From NCBI GenBank assembly GCA_964568455.1, contig CAZMPJ010000001.1:310001-374000 (forward strand): 64,000 bases of DNA, written 5' to 3'. The notes under the pieces were generated by a model. The model was given only the letters and a program-made list of their open reading frames with translations. It was not told the DNA's origin and made no database searches. The DNA comes from CAZMPJ01 sp964568455 (GTDB taxonomy: Bacteria; Margulisbacteria; WOR-1; O2-12-FULL-45-9). Positions 49,322 to 57,341 of this stretch are shown here, piece by piece; within the stretch, counting starts at the first letter, position 1, and every line of letters starts with the position of its first letter. The position numbers were made by a program, and so were the translations under genes.

Positions 49322-50003
49322 AGTTGATCATGGAAAGGATGGTGATTCCAGCGGTTTCTGTCCTTAGAATTCTTTTTCCCAACGAAACTGAGGTGAAACC
49401 AGCAGCTTTTGCTTGTTCGACTTCTTTTTGGCTGAATCCGCCTTCGCTGCCAATTAAAACTAAAATAGTTTTTAAATTATTTGATAATACTTTTTTAATA
49501 TAGTTGTCTGTTTCAAGTTCCCAGGGGATTAAAGCTAAATCATAATCTTTGGCTAGTTTTAAGATTTCTTCGAAAGGGATCAAAGGTTTTATTGTAGGAA
49601 TAAAACTTCCGCCCGATTGTTCAGCTGCTTCTTTAGCCAGCTTTTGCCAGCGTTCTGGTTTTTCGCCTTTAGCCACGGTTCTTTCTGAAATTACTGGAAT
49701 TATTTCAGCCACTCCCAATTCAGTGCATTTTTGGATAATTAAATCCATTTTTTTGGCTTTAGGTAGACATTGGGCAATAGTCACTTTAACTTTTGAATTA
49801 TCAGTTGGTTCTTTTGTTTCTAGTATTTGACAGGTAATCTGGTCTTTTTTCATTTCTTTTATTTTGCAGCCATAGATTTTTCCGCTTCCGTCAGCAAGTT
49901 CCAGCTTATCACCGGGTTTCATGCGCAATACGGTTTGGATCTGGCGCGCGTCAGAGCCAGTGATTACGGGTATTTGTTCTATGGGTATAAAAAACCTATG
50001 CAT
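49305..50003 (-). CDS. rsmE: 16S rRNA (uracil1498-N3)-methyltransferase
   Basis: 232-aa SPOUT-class enzyme methylating U1498 of 16S rRNA. An N-terminal PUA-like domain (GSDARQIQTVLRMKPGD) is followed by the knotted domain with QKCTELGVAEIIPVISERTV and the SAM-binding LIGSEGGFSQKEVEQA, then LGKRILRTETAGI. It lies between dnaJ and mtaB as in many bacterial hrcA operons, overlapping dnaJ by 8 bp. Confidence 0.93.
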   Translation of the reverse strand: MHRFFIPIEQIPVITGSDARQIQTVLRMKPGDKLELADGSGKIYGCKIKEMKKDQITCQILETKEPTDNSKVKVTIAQCLPKAKKMDLIIQKCTELGVAEIIPVISERTVAKGEKPERWQKLAKEAAEQSGGSFIPTIKPLIPFEEILKLAKDYDLALIPWELETDNYIKKVLSNNLKTILVLIGSEGGFSQKEVEQAKAAGFTSVSLGKRILRTETAGITILSMINYEYEQ

Positions 50004-51054
50004 TTTTGTATTGTTTAAGCAGTTCTTCTTGTTGTCTGGTTAATTTGGTCGGAATTTCAATTTCAACTAATACGTAGAGATGACCTTTTTCTCGCTGGTT
50101 TAAGCCAGGCATACCCTGGTTTTTAATTCGAAAAGTAGTGTTGGGTTGAGTGCCTTTAGGTATTTTTAACTTTGCTTTCCCAGTTAAAGTAGGTACTTCT
50201 ATCTCACCTCCTAAGACGGCCTCAATAAAAGAGATTTTAATTTGATGGTATAAATTATCTCTGTCACGATTAAAAAACGGGTGAGGCTCAACCATAATAA
50301 ATACGTAAAGATCTCCGGCTGGAGCGCCTTTTTCACCTGCATCCCCAGCGCCAGCTACTCGCAAACGATAACCCGTATCAATGCCAGAAGGGATTTTCAA
50401 TTTAATTTTATGCTTTTTCTTTTCTCGTCCGGCCCCTTGGCAATGAGGGCAAGGATCTTTAATAATTTGTCCACTGCCATGGCAAGTGGAGCACGCGCCA
50501 ACTTGTGAAAAACTACCCAGAATAGTTCTCTGTGTTCTTTTAACTTGGCCAGTTCCATTACAAGTTGAACATTTAATTGGTTTGCTGCCTGGCTTTGCTC
50601 CTGAACCTTTGCAGCTTGAGCAAGAAACAAAGTGGGGGATTTCAATTTCTTTTTCAAAGCCTTTGGCTGCTTGTTCTAGGGTTATACGCAGGTCGTAGCG
50701 AAGATCTGATCCTCTAGACGGTCCTTGTCTTCTGCCTCGGCCACCACCTCCACCAAAGAATACGTCAAAAATATCAGAGAATTCACCAAAGCCTTCAAAT
50801 CCACCAAAGCCTGCTCCTTGTCCGCCACCCATGCCAGCTCCAGCATCACCATAATAATCATATTGAGAGCGTTTATTTGGATCAGAAAGAGTTTGGTAGG
50901 CTGAGTTGATTTCTTTAAATTTAGCGTCTGATCCGGGTTCTTTGTTTACGTCAGGATGGTACTGACGGGCTAATTTTCGGTAAGCCCGCTTAATTTCGTC
51001 GGCTGAAGCGTCTTTTTGTACTCCCAGCACTTCATAACAATCACGTTTAGACAT
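49996..51054 (-). CDS. dnaJ: chaperone protein DnaJ
   Basis: 352-aa type I J-protein. The J domain has HPD at residues 33-35. A Gly/Phe-rich linker follows (about residues 70-110), then four CxxCxGxG zinc modules (CSSCKGSG, CSTCNGTG, CSTCHGSG, CPHCQGAG) and the C-terminal substrate-binding domains. It stimulates DnaK ATP hydrolysis. The start codon overlaps the dnaK stop by one base. Confidence 0.96.
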   Translation of the reverse strand: MSKRDCYEVLGVQKDASADEIKRAYRKLARQYHPDVNKEPGSDAKFKEINSAYQTLSDPNKRSQYDYYGDAGAGMGGGQGAGFGGFEGFGEFSDIFDVFFGGGGGRGRRQGPSRGSDLRYDLRITLEQAAKGFEKEIEIPHFVSCSSCKGSGAKPGSKPIKCSTCNGTGQVKRTQRTILGSFSQVGACSTCHGSGQIIKDPCPHCQGAGREKKKHKIKLKIPSGIDTGYRLRVAGAGDAGEKGAPAGDLYVFIMVEPHPFFNRDRDNLYHQIKISFIEAVLGGEIEVPTLTGKAKLKIPKGTQPNTTFRIKNQGMPGLNQREKGHLYVLVEIEIPTKLTRQQEELLKQYKNA

Positions 51055-52961
51055 TATTTTTTATCTTTGTCTTTATCGTCTTTTATTTCTGCCTCAGCAT
51101 CAACTGTTTTTTCGTCTTTTGGTGGTTCTTGGTCTGGTTGAGCGCCTGGTTGTGGGCCAGCTGCTTTATAAAGCTTTTCCGAAACAGCGTAAACTGATTT
51201 TTGCAGGCTTTCAGTTTTAGCTTTAATATCTGCAGTATCTTTACCCTCTAAAGCTTTTCTCAATTCTTTTATCCCGTTCTCAATCATTTCCTTATCACCG
51301 GAATCAATCTTATCACCGGCATCCTTAATGGTCTTCTCTGCTGTATAGGCGAGAGCATCAGCCTGGTTTCTAGTATCAACTTCTTCTTTTCGTTTTTGGT
51401 CTTCGCTAGCATGAGATTCGGCTTCTTTTTGCATTTTTTCTATTTCTTCTTTGGAAAGTCCTGAAGAAGCGGTTATGGTAATCTTTTGCTCTTTGCCAGT
51501 TCCTTTATCTTTAGCATGCACATTTAAAATACCATTGGCATCGATGTCAAAAGTAACTTCAACTTGAGGAATGCCTCGTGGGGCAGGAGGAATTCCGTCT
51601 AGATGAAAGCGTCCTAATGAGCGGTTATCAGCTGCCATAGGCCGTTCTCCTTGCAAAACATGAATTTCAACGGAAGATTGTCCGTCTGCAGCAGTTGAAA
51701 ACACTTGTGATTTTGAAGTAGGGATAGTGGTATTCTTTTCAATTAAATGGGTAGCTACTCCGCCTAGGGTTTCAATTCCTAAAGTTAATGGTGTAACATC
51801 CAGCAATACCATTTCTTTAACTTCACCAGCTAAAACTCCGCCTTGAAGAGCGGCACCTAAAGCTACAACTTCATCCGGGTTTACCCCTTTATGCGGTTCT
51901 CTACCAAAGAATTTTTTTACTGCAGCTTGAACCATAGGCATTCTGGTTTGACCGCCCACTAAAATTACTTCGTTAATATCAGAAGCTTTGAGTTTTGCAT
52001 CATTTAAAGCTTTTTTACAAGGTTCAATTGATCGATTAACTAAGTCCTCACACATTTGCTCAAGTTTTGCTCGAGTAAGTTTGATAACTAAATGTTTTGG
52101 CCCGCTTTGATCTGCAGTAATAAAAGGCAAATTGATTTCAGTTTCAGGAACGGTTGATAATTCACATTTTGCTTTTTCAGCTGCTTCTTTTAGTCTTTGC
52201 ATAGCCATGCGGTCTTTGGATAAATCTACTCCCTGATCTTTTTTGAATTCATCTGCTAACCAATGGATAATTGTTAAATCAAAGTCGTCACCACCAAGGT
52301 GAGTGTCACCATTGGTAGCTTTTACTTCAAAAACCCCGTCGCCAATTTCAAGGATAGAGATGTCAAAAGTTCCGCCGCCCAGGTCATATACGGCAATTTT
52401 TTCGTTCTTTTTCTTGTCTAAACCATAAGCCAACGAGGCTGCGGTTGGTTCGTTAATAATCCTTAAAACTTCTAAGCCAGCAATGGTTCCAGCGTCTTTG
52501 GTAGCTTGCCTTTGGCTATCGTTAAAATAAGCCGGAACGGTGATAACTGCCTTTTTAACCGGTTCGCTAAGATATTCTTCGGCCGATTGTTTCATTTTTT
52601 GCAGGATCATGGCGGCAATTTCCGGAGGAGAATAAGATTTGTCGTCGATTTTAATTTTTGCTTCACCTTTGCCGCCTTCGGTTACATGAAAAGGTACATA
52701 TTTTAATTCCTGTTGTACTTCGTTAAATCTTCTGCCAATAAATCTTTTGGAAGAAAAAACAGTATGTTCCGGATTGGTTACGGCCTGCCTTTTTGCTACT
52801 TGACCAACGGTTCTGCTGCCGTCTTTTTGAAATGAAACAACCGAGGGAGTAGTCCTGCCTCCTTCGGAGCTGGGAATTATGGTTGCTTCTCCACCCATCA
52901 TTACCGCCACGCAGCTGTTTGTTGTACCCAAATCAATACCGATAATTTTCTCTTTAGACAT
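51054..52961 (-). CDS. dnaK: chaperone protein DnaK (Hsp70)
   Basis: 635-aa Hsp70. The ATPase domain starts with IGIDLGTTNSCVAVM, with AVYDLGGGTFDISILE and ILVGGQTRMPMV. The interdomain linker region VLLDVTPLTLGIET leads into the substrate-binding domain, and the lid ends in an acidic/Lys tail (KDDKDKDKK). AAGGAGG precedes the ATG at 52961. It is downstream of grpE across a 126-bp gap holding a palindromic element, which could adjust relative expression. Confidence 0.97.
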   Translation of the reverse strand: MSKEKIIGIDLGTTNSCVAVMMGGEATIIPSSEGGRTTPSVVSFQKDGSRTVGQVAKRQAVTNPEHTVFSSKRFIGRRFNEVQQELKYVPFHVTEGGKGEAKIKIDDKSYSPPEIAAMILQKMKQSAEEYLSEPVKKAVITVPAYFNDSQRQATKDAGTIAGLEVLRIINEPTAASLAYGLDKKKNEKIAVYDLGGGTFDISILEIGDGVFEVKATNGDTHLGGDDFDLTIIHWLADEFKKDQGVDLSKDRMAMQRLKEAAEKAKCELSTVPETEINLPFITADQSGPKHLVIKLTRAKLEQMCEDLVNRSIEPCKKALNDAKLKASDINEVILVGGQTRMPMVQAAVKKFFGREPHKGVNPDEVVALGAALQGGVLAGEVKEMVLLDVTPLTLGIETLGGVATHLIEKNTTIPTSKSQVFSTAADGQSSVEIHVLQGERPMAADNRSLGRFHLDGIPPAPRGIPQVEVTFDIDANGILNVHAKDKGTGKEQKITITASSGLSKEEIEKMQKEAESHASEDQKRKEEVDTRNQADALAYTAEKTIKDAGDKIDSGDKEMIENGIKELRKALEGKDTADIKAKTESLQKSVYAVSEKLYKAAGPQPGAQPDQEPPKDEKTVDAEAEIKDDKDKDKK

Positions 52962-53014
52962 CTTTTTAGTCCTCCTTTTGTTGACACTTTTTAATTAACA
53001 ATTAATCAATTAAA

Positions 53015-53088
53015 AATTAACAACAATGTATCCGCCTGCGGCGGATGTTATTATAATAACGTGCCGAAGGCACACAACGTTGTTAATT
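53015..53088. repeat. nested palindromic element in the dnaK-grpE gap
   Basis: Outer arms AATTAACAAC (53015-53024) / GTTGTTAATT (53079-53088) enclose two hairpins, TCCGCC-TGC-GGCGGA (53031-53045) and GTGCC-GAA-GGCAC (53061-53073). The right end reaches the grpE stop codon. Same architecture as the elements at 12.3, 16.1, 32.4 and 54.4 kb. Confidence 0.75.
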
Positions 53089-53576
53089 TAGTCATTGTTA
53101 ATTATTAATTTTTTTGAAACTATGACCATTGTTGGTCTAATTACCTTTCCATGAAATGTGTAGCCCTTCTGAACTTCCTCAATTACTATATTTTCCGGTC
53201 CTTCATCTTCTTTTAACATAATAGCCTCATGTAAGTTGGGATCATAAGGCTGATTAAGAGCATTAATTTCTTCTGCCCCATGTTTTTTTAAAACATCCTC
53301 AAGTTGTTTTTTTACCAGACTTAATCCGGTTTTCATTTCATCATTACCTTCTATTTTATTTGCTGCAGCCATTGCTCGGCCAAAATTATCCACCACAGGC
53401 AGCAGTTCTTTAATTAAATTTTCATTGGCAAACTTAATAAATTGTTCTTTTTCAACTATGGCGCGCTTTTTAAAATTGTCAAAATCAGCTAAGCAGCGCA
53501 GCAGCCGATTTTTAGTTTCTTCTAATTCTTTTTTTATTTCTGGTTGTGCTTCTTTTTTCTTCTTTTTTGGGTTCAT
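53088..53576 (-). CDS. grpE: nucleotide exchange factor GrpE
   Basis: 162-aa DnaK cofactor. A Lys/Glu-rich N-terminal helix leads into the dimerisation coiled coil (NRLLRCLADFDNFKKRA), then LLPVVDNFGRAM and the C-terminal beta domain with YDPNLHEAIM and VQKGYTFHGKVIRPTMVIVS. Its start shares a base with the hrcA stop. Slightly shorter than the E. coli protein (197 aa), mainly at the N-terminus. Confidence 0.93.
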   Translation of the reverse strand: MNPKKKKKEAQPEIKKELEETKNRLLRCLADFDNFKKRAIVEKEQFIKFANENLIKELLPVVDNFGRAMAAANKIEGNDEMKTGLSLVKKQLEDVLKKHGAEEINALNQPYDPNLHEAIMLKEDEGPENIVIEEVQKGYTFHGKVIRPTMVIVSKKLIINND

Positions 53577-54316
53577 TAGAAAATATCTCCTGCAGACAAT
53601 ACGTCGGAAAGTTCATGAGCTACATAATCAATCAAAGTTGATGCTTTACTATAGTACATGCGAGTAGGGCCGATTAAGCCAATGGCACCAATGATTTCGT
53701 CTTCTACTTTAAAAGAAGAAACTACCATACTGCATTCTTTCATTCTTTTAGTCGCGTTTTCAGAACCAATTTTAATAGTTAGATCTTGGTTTTTGGTGTA
53801 TTCCTCAACTACTTCAGCTAATTCCTCTTCTTCTTCAATCAACTCTAAAAGCTGTTGCATATGTCTTACATCTTTAAATTCTGGCTGACGCAAAAGATTT
53901 GATGCTCCAGAAGAAAATAGCCTGCGGTGTGATCCAAGATTAACCACGATTGCGGTGTAATCCAAGGTATGGGAAAGAATCTTGGCTGTCTGGTGCAGGA
54001 TTTCGTCTAAGGCTGGGCTGCTTTTGTGCAGATAAGATTTTACTACCTGAGTTTCTCTAACTGTTGGTCGGGTGATACGCATTAAGCGGTCAACGTAAAA
54101 TCGATAGCCAATATCAGTAGGAATTCTTCCGGCAGAAGTGTGAGGTTGTTCAATATAACCTTCTTCTTCTAAATCTGCCATTTCATTTCTGATTGTGGCA
54201 GGGGATAAGTCGTGTAAATGAGTTTTAGTAATGGTTCTAGAACCCACTGGTTCTGCGGTGCGTTGGTAGTCTTTTATGATTGCGTTTAATATTTTTTTCT
54301 TGCGTTCGTTTAGCAC
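53576..54316 (-). CDS. hrcA: heat-inducible transcription repressor HrcA, compact form
   Basis: 246 aa, against about 340 in most bacteria. The N-terminal winged helix (AEPVGSRTITKTHLHDLSPA, then EMADLEEEGYIEQPHTSAGR) is intact, and the C-terminal core with LLRQPEFKDVRHM and GLIGPTRMYYSKA is present. About 95 residues of the GAF-like/dimerisation part after LDYTAIVVN are missing. The GTG start at 54316 lies inside the CIRCE operator, and AAGGAG occupies the CIRCE spacer, so HrcA binding would block both transcription and translation signals. Confidence 0.92.
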   Translation of the reverse strand: MLNERKKKILNAIIKDYQRTAEPVGSRTITKTHLHDLSPATIRNEMADLEEEGYIEQPHTSAGRIPTDIGYRFYVDRLMRITRPTVRETQVVKSYLHKSSPALDEILHQTAKILSHTLDYTAIVVNLGSHRRLFSSGASNLLRQPEFKDVRHMQQLLELIEEEEELAEVVEEYTKNQDLTIKIGSENATKRMKECSMVVSSFKVEDEIIGAIGLIGPTRMYYSKASTLIDYVAHELSDVLSAGDIF

Positions 54317-54336
54317 TCTAACTCCTTGAGTGCTAA
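54310..54336. promoter_or_regulatory. CIRCE operator
   Basis: Perfect TTAGCACTC-N9-GAGTGCTAA. It is the HrcA binding site and overlaps the hrcA start codon, its ribosome site (AAGGAG on the minus strand, in the spacer) and the last base of the -10 hexamer. Confidence 0.97.
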
Positions 54337-54365
54337 TTGTAACATAGAAAGAAAAACCTTGTCAA
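54336..54365 (-). promoter_or_regulatory. hrcA operon promoter
   Basis: On the minus strand TTGACA (54360-54365), 18 bp, extended -10 TGTTACAAT (hexamer 54336-54341). Transcription would start inside the CIRCE element, only about a dozen bases before the GTG start. Confidence 0.85.
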
Positions 54366-54374
54366 TAATTAAAA

Positions 54375-54449
54375 CCTCACCCCCTTAATCCCCCTCTCCA
54401 TCTTCGATGGAGAGGGGGAAACCCGAACGAAGTGAGGGAGGGGGTGAGG
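54375..54449. repeat. nested palindromic element, copy 3 (short)
   Basis: Perfect outer repeat CCTCACCCCCT (54375-54385) / AGGGGGTGAGG (54439-54449) encloses a 13-bp hairpin at 54390-54418 with loop TTC, almost the same as hairpin 1 of copy 2. It lies between the divergent hrcA operon and a lipoprotein gene. Confidence 0.75.
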
Positions 54450-54463
54450 ATGTATTTGTATTA

Positions 54464-54472
54464 TGTTATAAT
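54464..54472 (+). promoter_or_regulatory. extended -10 promoter of a lipoprotein gene
   Basis: TGTTATAAT, perfect hexamer with TG extension, ending 9 bp before the ATG at 54482. No Shine-Dalgarno is present. Confidence 0.6.
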
Positions 54473-54481
54473 TTATCAGCA

Positions 54482-55792
54482 ATGAGGCTAAAAGCTTTTG
54501 TTTTTATTTTTGGTTTATTGTTAATCATTGGCTGTGGCGAGTCAGGCATAGTCACGGTTGCTGCGCCGACTTTTTCTCCTTCAGCTGGAACTTATGAAGC
54601 AACTAGTAAATCAATTACCTTAGCAACCTCAACCGTTAATGCTTATATTTATTACACTACTGATGGCAGTACGCCTAATCAACAATCCACTCAATACACT
54701 GCCGCGATTAGTTTAACCAGTTCAGAAAGCTTTAAAGCCATTACTTATGCTGGTGTGCGTAAAAGTACGGTTACTTCTGCTAAATATGATTTAATCTGGT
54801 GGTCAACGGTTGGAGATGGAGCAGGAGCAGATGTTTATGCTTTAGAGTTAGATAGTAGCAACAACCTTTATGTTGGTGGTCTATTTACTAATGTAGCTAG
54901 TTTTGAATACGCAGATTATATTGCTAAGTGGACTGGTTCCAGCTGGGAAGCTTTGGGCGAAGGCTTAGGTTCTGGAGTTTATTCTATTGGAATAGATAGC
55001 GCTGATACTTTATATGTTGGCGGTGCTTTTAATAATGCAGGTGGTTTGCCTTATGCTAATTATATTGCAAAATGGGATGGCAGCCAGTGGCTAGCTATGG
55101 GTACGGGTGCAAATAATAATGTTTGGGCCATTGAAGTTAATTCTAATAATGTGGTTTATGCGGGTGGGGAATTTACTTCAGTGGGTGGGGTGGCTAATAC
55201 AAAAAGTGTTGCCAAATGGACAGGTACTTACTGGGCAGCTTTGGCCGGAGGATTAAACGGTACGGTTTACGCCTTAGCCTTAGATAGTAATGGCAATCTT
55301 TATGCTGGTGGTGAATTTACCGGTGTTAGCACTAATATTGCTATGTGGACTGGTGCCACCTGGGAAGCGGTTGGCAGTGGTTTAACAGATACGGTTTTTG
55401 CTTTAGCTGTTAATGCTTCTGATGAAGTGTATGTGGGGGGGGATTTTTTAAATGCGGGTGGGGTTGCTAGTGCTGATTATATTGCCAAGTGGACTGGCTC
55501 TTCTTTTGAGGCAGTTGGCACTGAAATAGATGATCGAGTTAGAGCTTTAACCATTAATTCAAACGGTTATCTGATCGCCGGCGGCTTATTCAATGATGTT
55601 GGCGGTGATATTTTAGCTGATTATGTGGTTAAATGGAATGCTTCTAATTGGGTGTGCATTGCTGATGGTTTGAACGAAGGCGTTTTATGTCTTAAATCTA
55701 ATTCTTCTGCTAGCACTTATGTTGGTGGGGAGTTTACTTTGACTGGTGGTGATGAATTGGTTAATCATCTGGTTGAGTGGGGAAAATTGTAG
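54482..55792 (+). CDS. lipoprotein with chitobiase-C-like domain and delta-60-type propeller repeats
   Basis: 436 aa. The signal peptide ends in lipobox IIGC. Residues about 30-105 (FSPSAGTYEATSKSITLATS, then YYTTDGSTP) match the CHB_HEX C-terminal domain. The rest is about seven 40-residue repeats of the form V-x-A-L-x-x-D-S-x-x-x-L-Y-V-G-G-x-F ending in A-K-W-T/D-G-S-x-W, a beta-propeller. ATG 54482 gives the signal peptide. An earlier in-frame ATG at 54407 lies inside the palindromic repeat. Probably surface-exposed. Confidence 0.75.
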   Translation: MRLKAFVFIFGLLLIIGCGESGIVTVAAPTFSPSAGTYEATSKSITLATSTVNAYIYYTTDGSTPNQQSTQYTAAISLTSSESFKAITYAGVRKSTVTSAKYDLIWWSTVGDGAGADVYALELDSSNNLYVGGLFTNVASFEYADYIAKWTGSSWEALGEGLGSGVYSIGIDSADTLYVGGAFNNAGGLPYANYIAKWDGSQWLAMGTGANNNVWAIEVNSNNVVYAGGEFTSVGGVANTKSVAKWTGTYWAALAGGLNGTVYALALDSNGNLYAGGEFTGVSTNIAMWTGATWEAVGSGLTDTVFALAVNASDEVYVGGDFLNAGGVASADYIAKWTGSSFEAVGTEIDDRVRALTINSNGYLIAGGLFNDVGGDILADYVVKWNASNWVCIADGLNEGVLCLKSNSSASTYVGGEFTLTGGDELVNHLVEWGKL

Positions 55793-55826
55793 TAAGATAG
55801 TATATGATTAAAAAAGGAGGGAGATT

Positions 55827-55856
55827 ATGAGAAAAATTTTAGTTAGGAGGAAATAA
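55827..55856 (+). CDS. nine-residue minigene or leader (uncertain)
   Basis: AAGGAGGGAG precedes an ATG whose short frame reads MRKILVRRK and stops. The AGG-AGG codons at its end double as the ribosome site for the gene at 55859. It may be a leader peptide, a coupling device or a relic start. Nothing confirms that it is translated. Confidence 0.3.
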   Translation: MRKILVRRK

Positions 55857-55858
55857 TT

Positions 55859-56341
55859 ATGAAAAAGATGATTGCATTGCTGTTAATATTGGCTTGTCTT
55901 ACTGGTACGTCATTTGCAAAAATAGGAGTAGGATATAAGCTTTGGTTACTTGTTCCCTATAGTTTTTCTGTTAGTTCATGGGATAAAACTAGCGGTTATG
56001 GATTTAATGCTACCGCGGATTTTGGAAGTTCTCCTTTTTCGTCGATGTGGGCCGAGTTCATTGAAAAACTCTTCTTTTTTGGCACTACTACTGTGGGCCT
56101 CAGTTTTTATACTCTTTCTGTGAGTAAGGATTTTATGCAAGATGAGGCATCGCATACCTATGCCAGACTAGGGGCAATGATTGTGCAGGCAAAGGTAGGT
56201 GCAGGATCCCAAGCAAGAACTGTCCCCTTGCTTGGAGTAGGAAGAGAATGGTTTGGTTTTTTTGGTAATGATAATTTGACTTCCTCTGTGGAAATGAGTT
56301 ATCCGGAAGCTTTACTTTTTGGGACACATTATTATTTTTAA
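55859..56341 (+). CDS. small exported beta-barrel candidate
   Basis: 160 aa. A signal peptide (MKKMIALLLILACLTGTSFA) is followed by alternating hydrophobic strands rich in Gly, Ser and aromatics, and the protein ends in GTHYYF. A terminal phenylalanine is the usual recognition signal for barrel assembly in the outer membrane. AGGAGG lies 8 bp before the ATG. No family recognised. It sits between two exported propeller lipoproteins. Confidence 0.6.
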   Translation: MKKMIALLLILACLTGTSFAKIGVGYKLWLLVPYSFSVSSWDKTSGYGFNATADFGSSPFSSMWAEFIEKLFFFGTTTVGLSFYTLSVSKDFMQDEASHTYARLGAMIVQAKVGAGSQARTVPLLGVGREWFGFFGNDNLTSSVEMSYPEALLFGTHYYF

Positions 56342-56381
56342 TTAATTGATATTTATTATTAAAAAGTGAGGGTAAATAATT

Positions 56382-57335
56382 ATGAAAGCTTTTTTTGTTA
56401 TGTTGATGGGTTATGTGTTAATTAGCTGTTTGTTGATAATTTTTTGTATGGGGTGTGGAACTGGCTCAACGACTACTACAACTACTCTGCCTAGTGGATA
56501 TTATATTATAAATGGTTCTCCTGAGGCTGCGGCTTTTTATGATCCTGAAGGAATTGCTTTAGATAGTTCTAATAATATTTATATAACCGCAGATGATAAG
56601 AAGGTATATAAAATAGATGAAGACGGAAATGTTTTGTTGAGTTTTGGTTCTTATGGCACAGGTGACGGGCAAATGAGATATCCCAAAGGAATAGATCTTG
56701 ATTCATCCGGAAATATTTATGTGGCCGATAGTGCGAATGATAGGATTCACAAGTTTGATTCAAGTGGTAATTTGTTGTCTACGATTGGTTCTGTCGAGGG
56801 CAGTGGAAATGGCCAGTTTCATAGTCCCTACGGGATCGCTTTAGATTCTTCGGATAATATTTTTGTGTCTGAATTGTATAATCATCGTATTCAGAAATTT
56901 GATAGCAATGGTGCTTTTGTTTTAACTTTTGGGGGTTATGGGGATTCCGAAGGTTCTTTTAAACGGCCTCATCATATTGCTATTGATTCTTCGAATAATG
57001 TTTATGTTGTAGATACTGATAATCATCGGATCCAGAAATTTGACAATGATGGTACTTTTGTTTTGGCTTTTGGAAGTTTTGGCCTTGCTGATGGCTGCTT
57101 TTTTTATCCTCGTGGCGTAGCCGTTGATACGGATGGATATATTTATGCGGAAAAAGTTGCTATTCAAAAGTATAATAGTACCGGTACTTATCTCTCTAAA
57201 TTTGGATCAGCTGGATCAGGAGAAGCAGAGTTTCGTGATGTTCGTGATTTTGAGGTTGATGCAGATGGAACTGTGTATGCTACGGATAGCACAAACAATC
57301 GTATTCACGTTATACCGGCGGCAGGCTTTAATTAG
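56382..57335 (+). CDS. NHL-repeat lipoprotein
   Basis: 317 aa. A signal peptide with lipobox CMGC is followed by a short Thr linker and then six NHL-type repeats of about 45 residues, such as YPKGIDLDSSGNIYVADSAN, NDRIHKFDSSGN and HSPYGIALDSSDNIFVSELY, forming a six-bladed propeller. GAGGG precedes the ATG. NHL propellers bind proteins or other ligands, and the ligand here is unknown. It is probably anchored to a membrane and co-expressed with the upstream barrel gene. Confidence 0.8.
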   Translation: MKAFFVMLMGYVLISCLLIIFCMGCGTGSTTTTTTLPSGYYIINGSPEAAAFYDPEGIALDSSNNIYITADDKKVYKIDEDGNVLLSFGSYGTGDGQMRYPKGIDLDSSGNIYVADSANDRIHKFDSSGNLLSTIGSVEGSGNGQFHSPYGIALDSSDNIFVSELYNHRIQKFDSNGAFVLTFGGYGDSEGSFKRPHHIAIDSSNNVYVVDTDNHRIQKFDNDGTFVLAFGSFGLADGCFFYPRGVAVDTDGYIYAEKVAIQKYNSTGTYLSKFGSAGSGEAEFRDVRDFEVDADGTVYATDSTNNRIHVIPAAGFN

Positions 57336-57341
57336 TTTTTA

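Noticed and set aside
54407..54481. Upstream in-frame extension of the lipoprotein gene
   Set aside because: It reads through the palindromic repeat and the promoter. The signal peptide begins at 54482.
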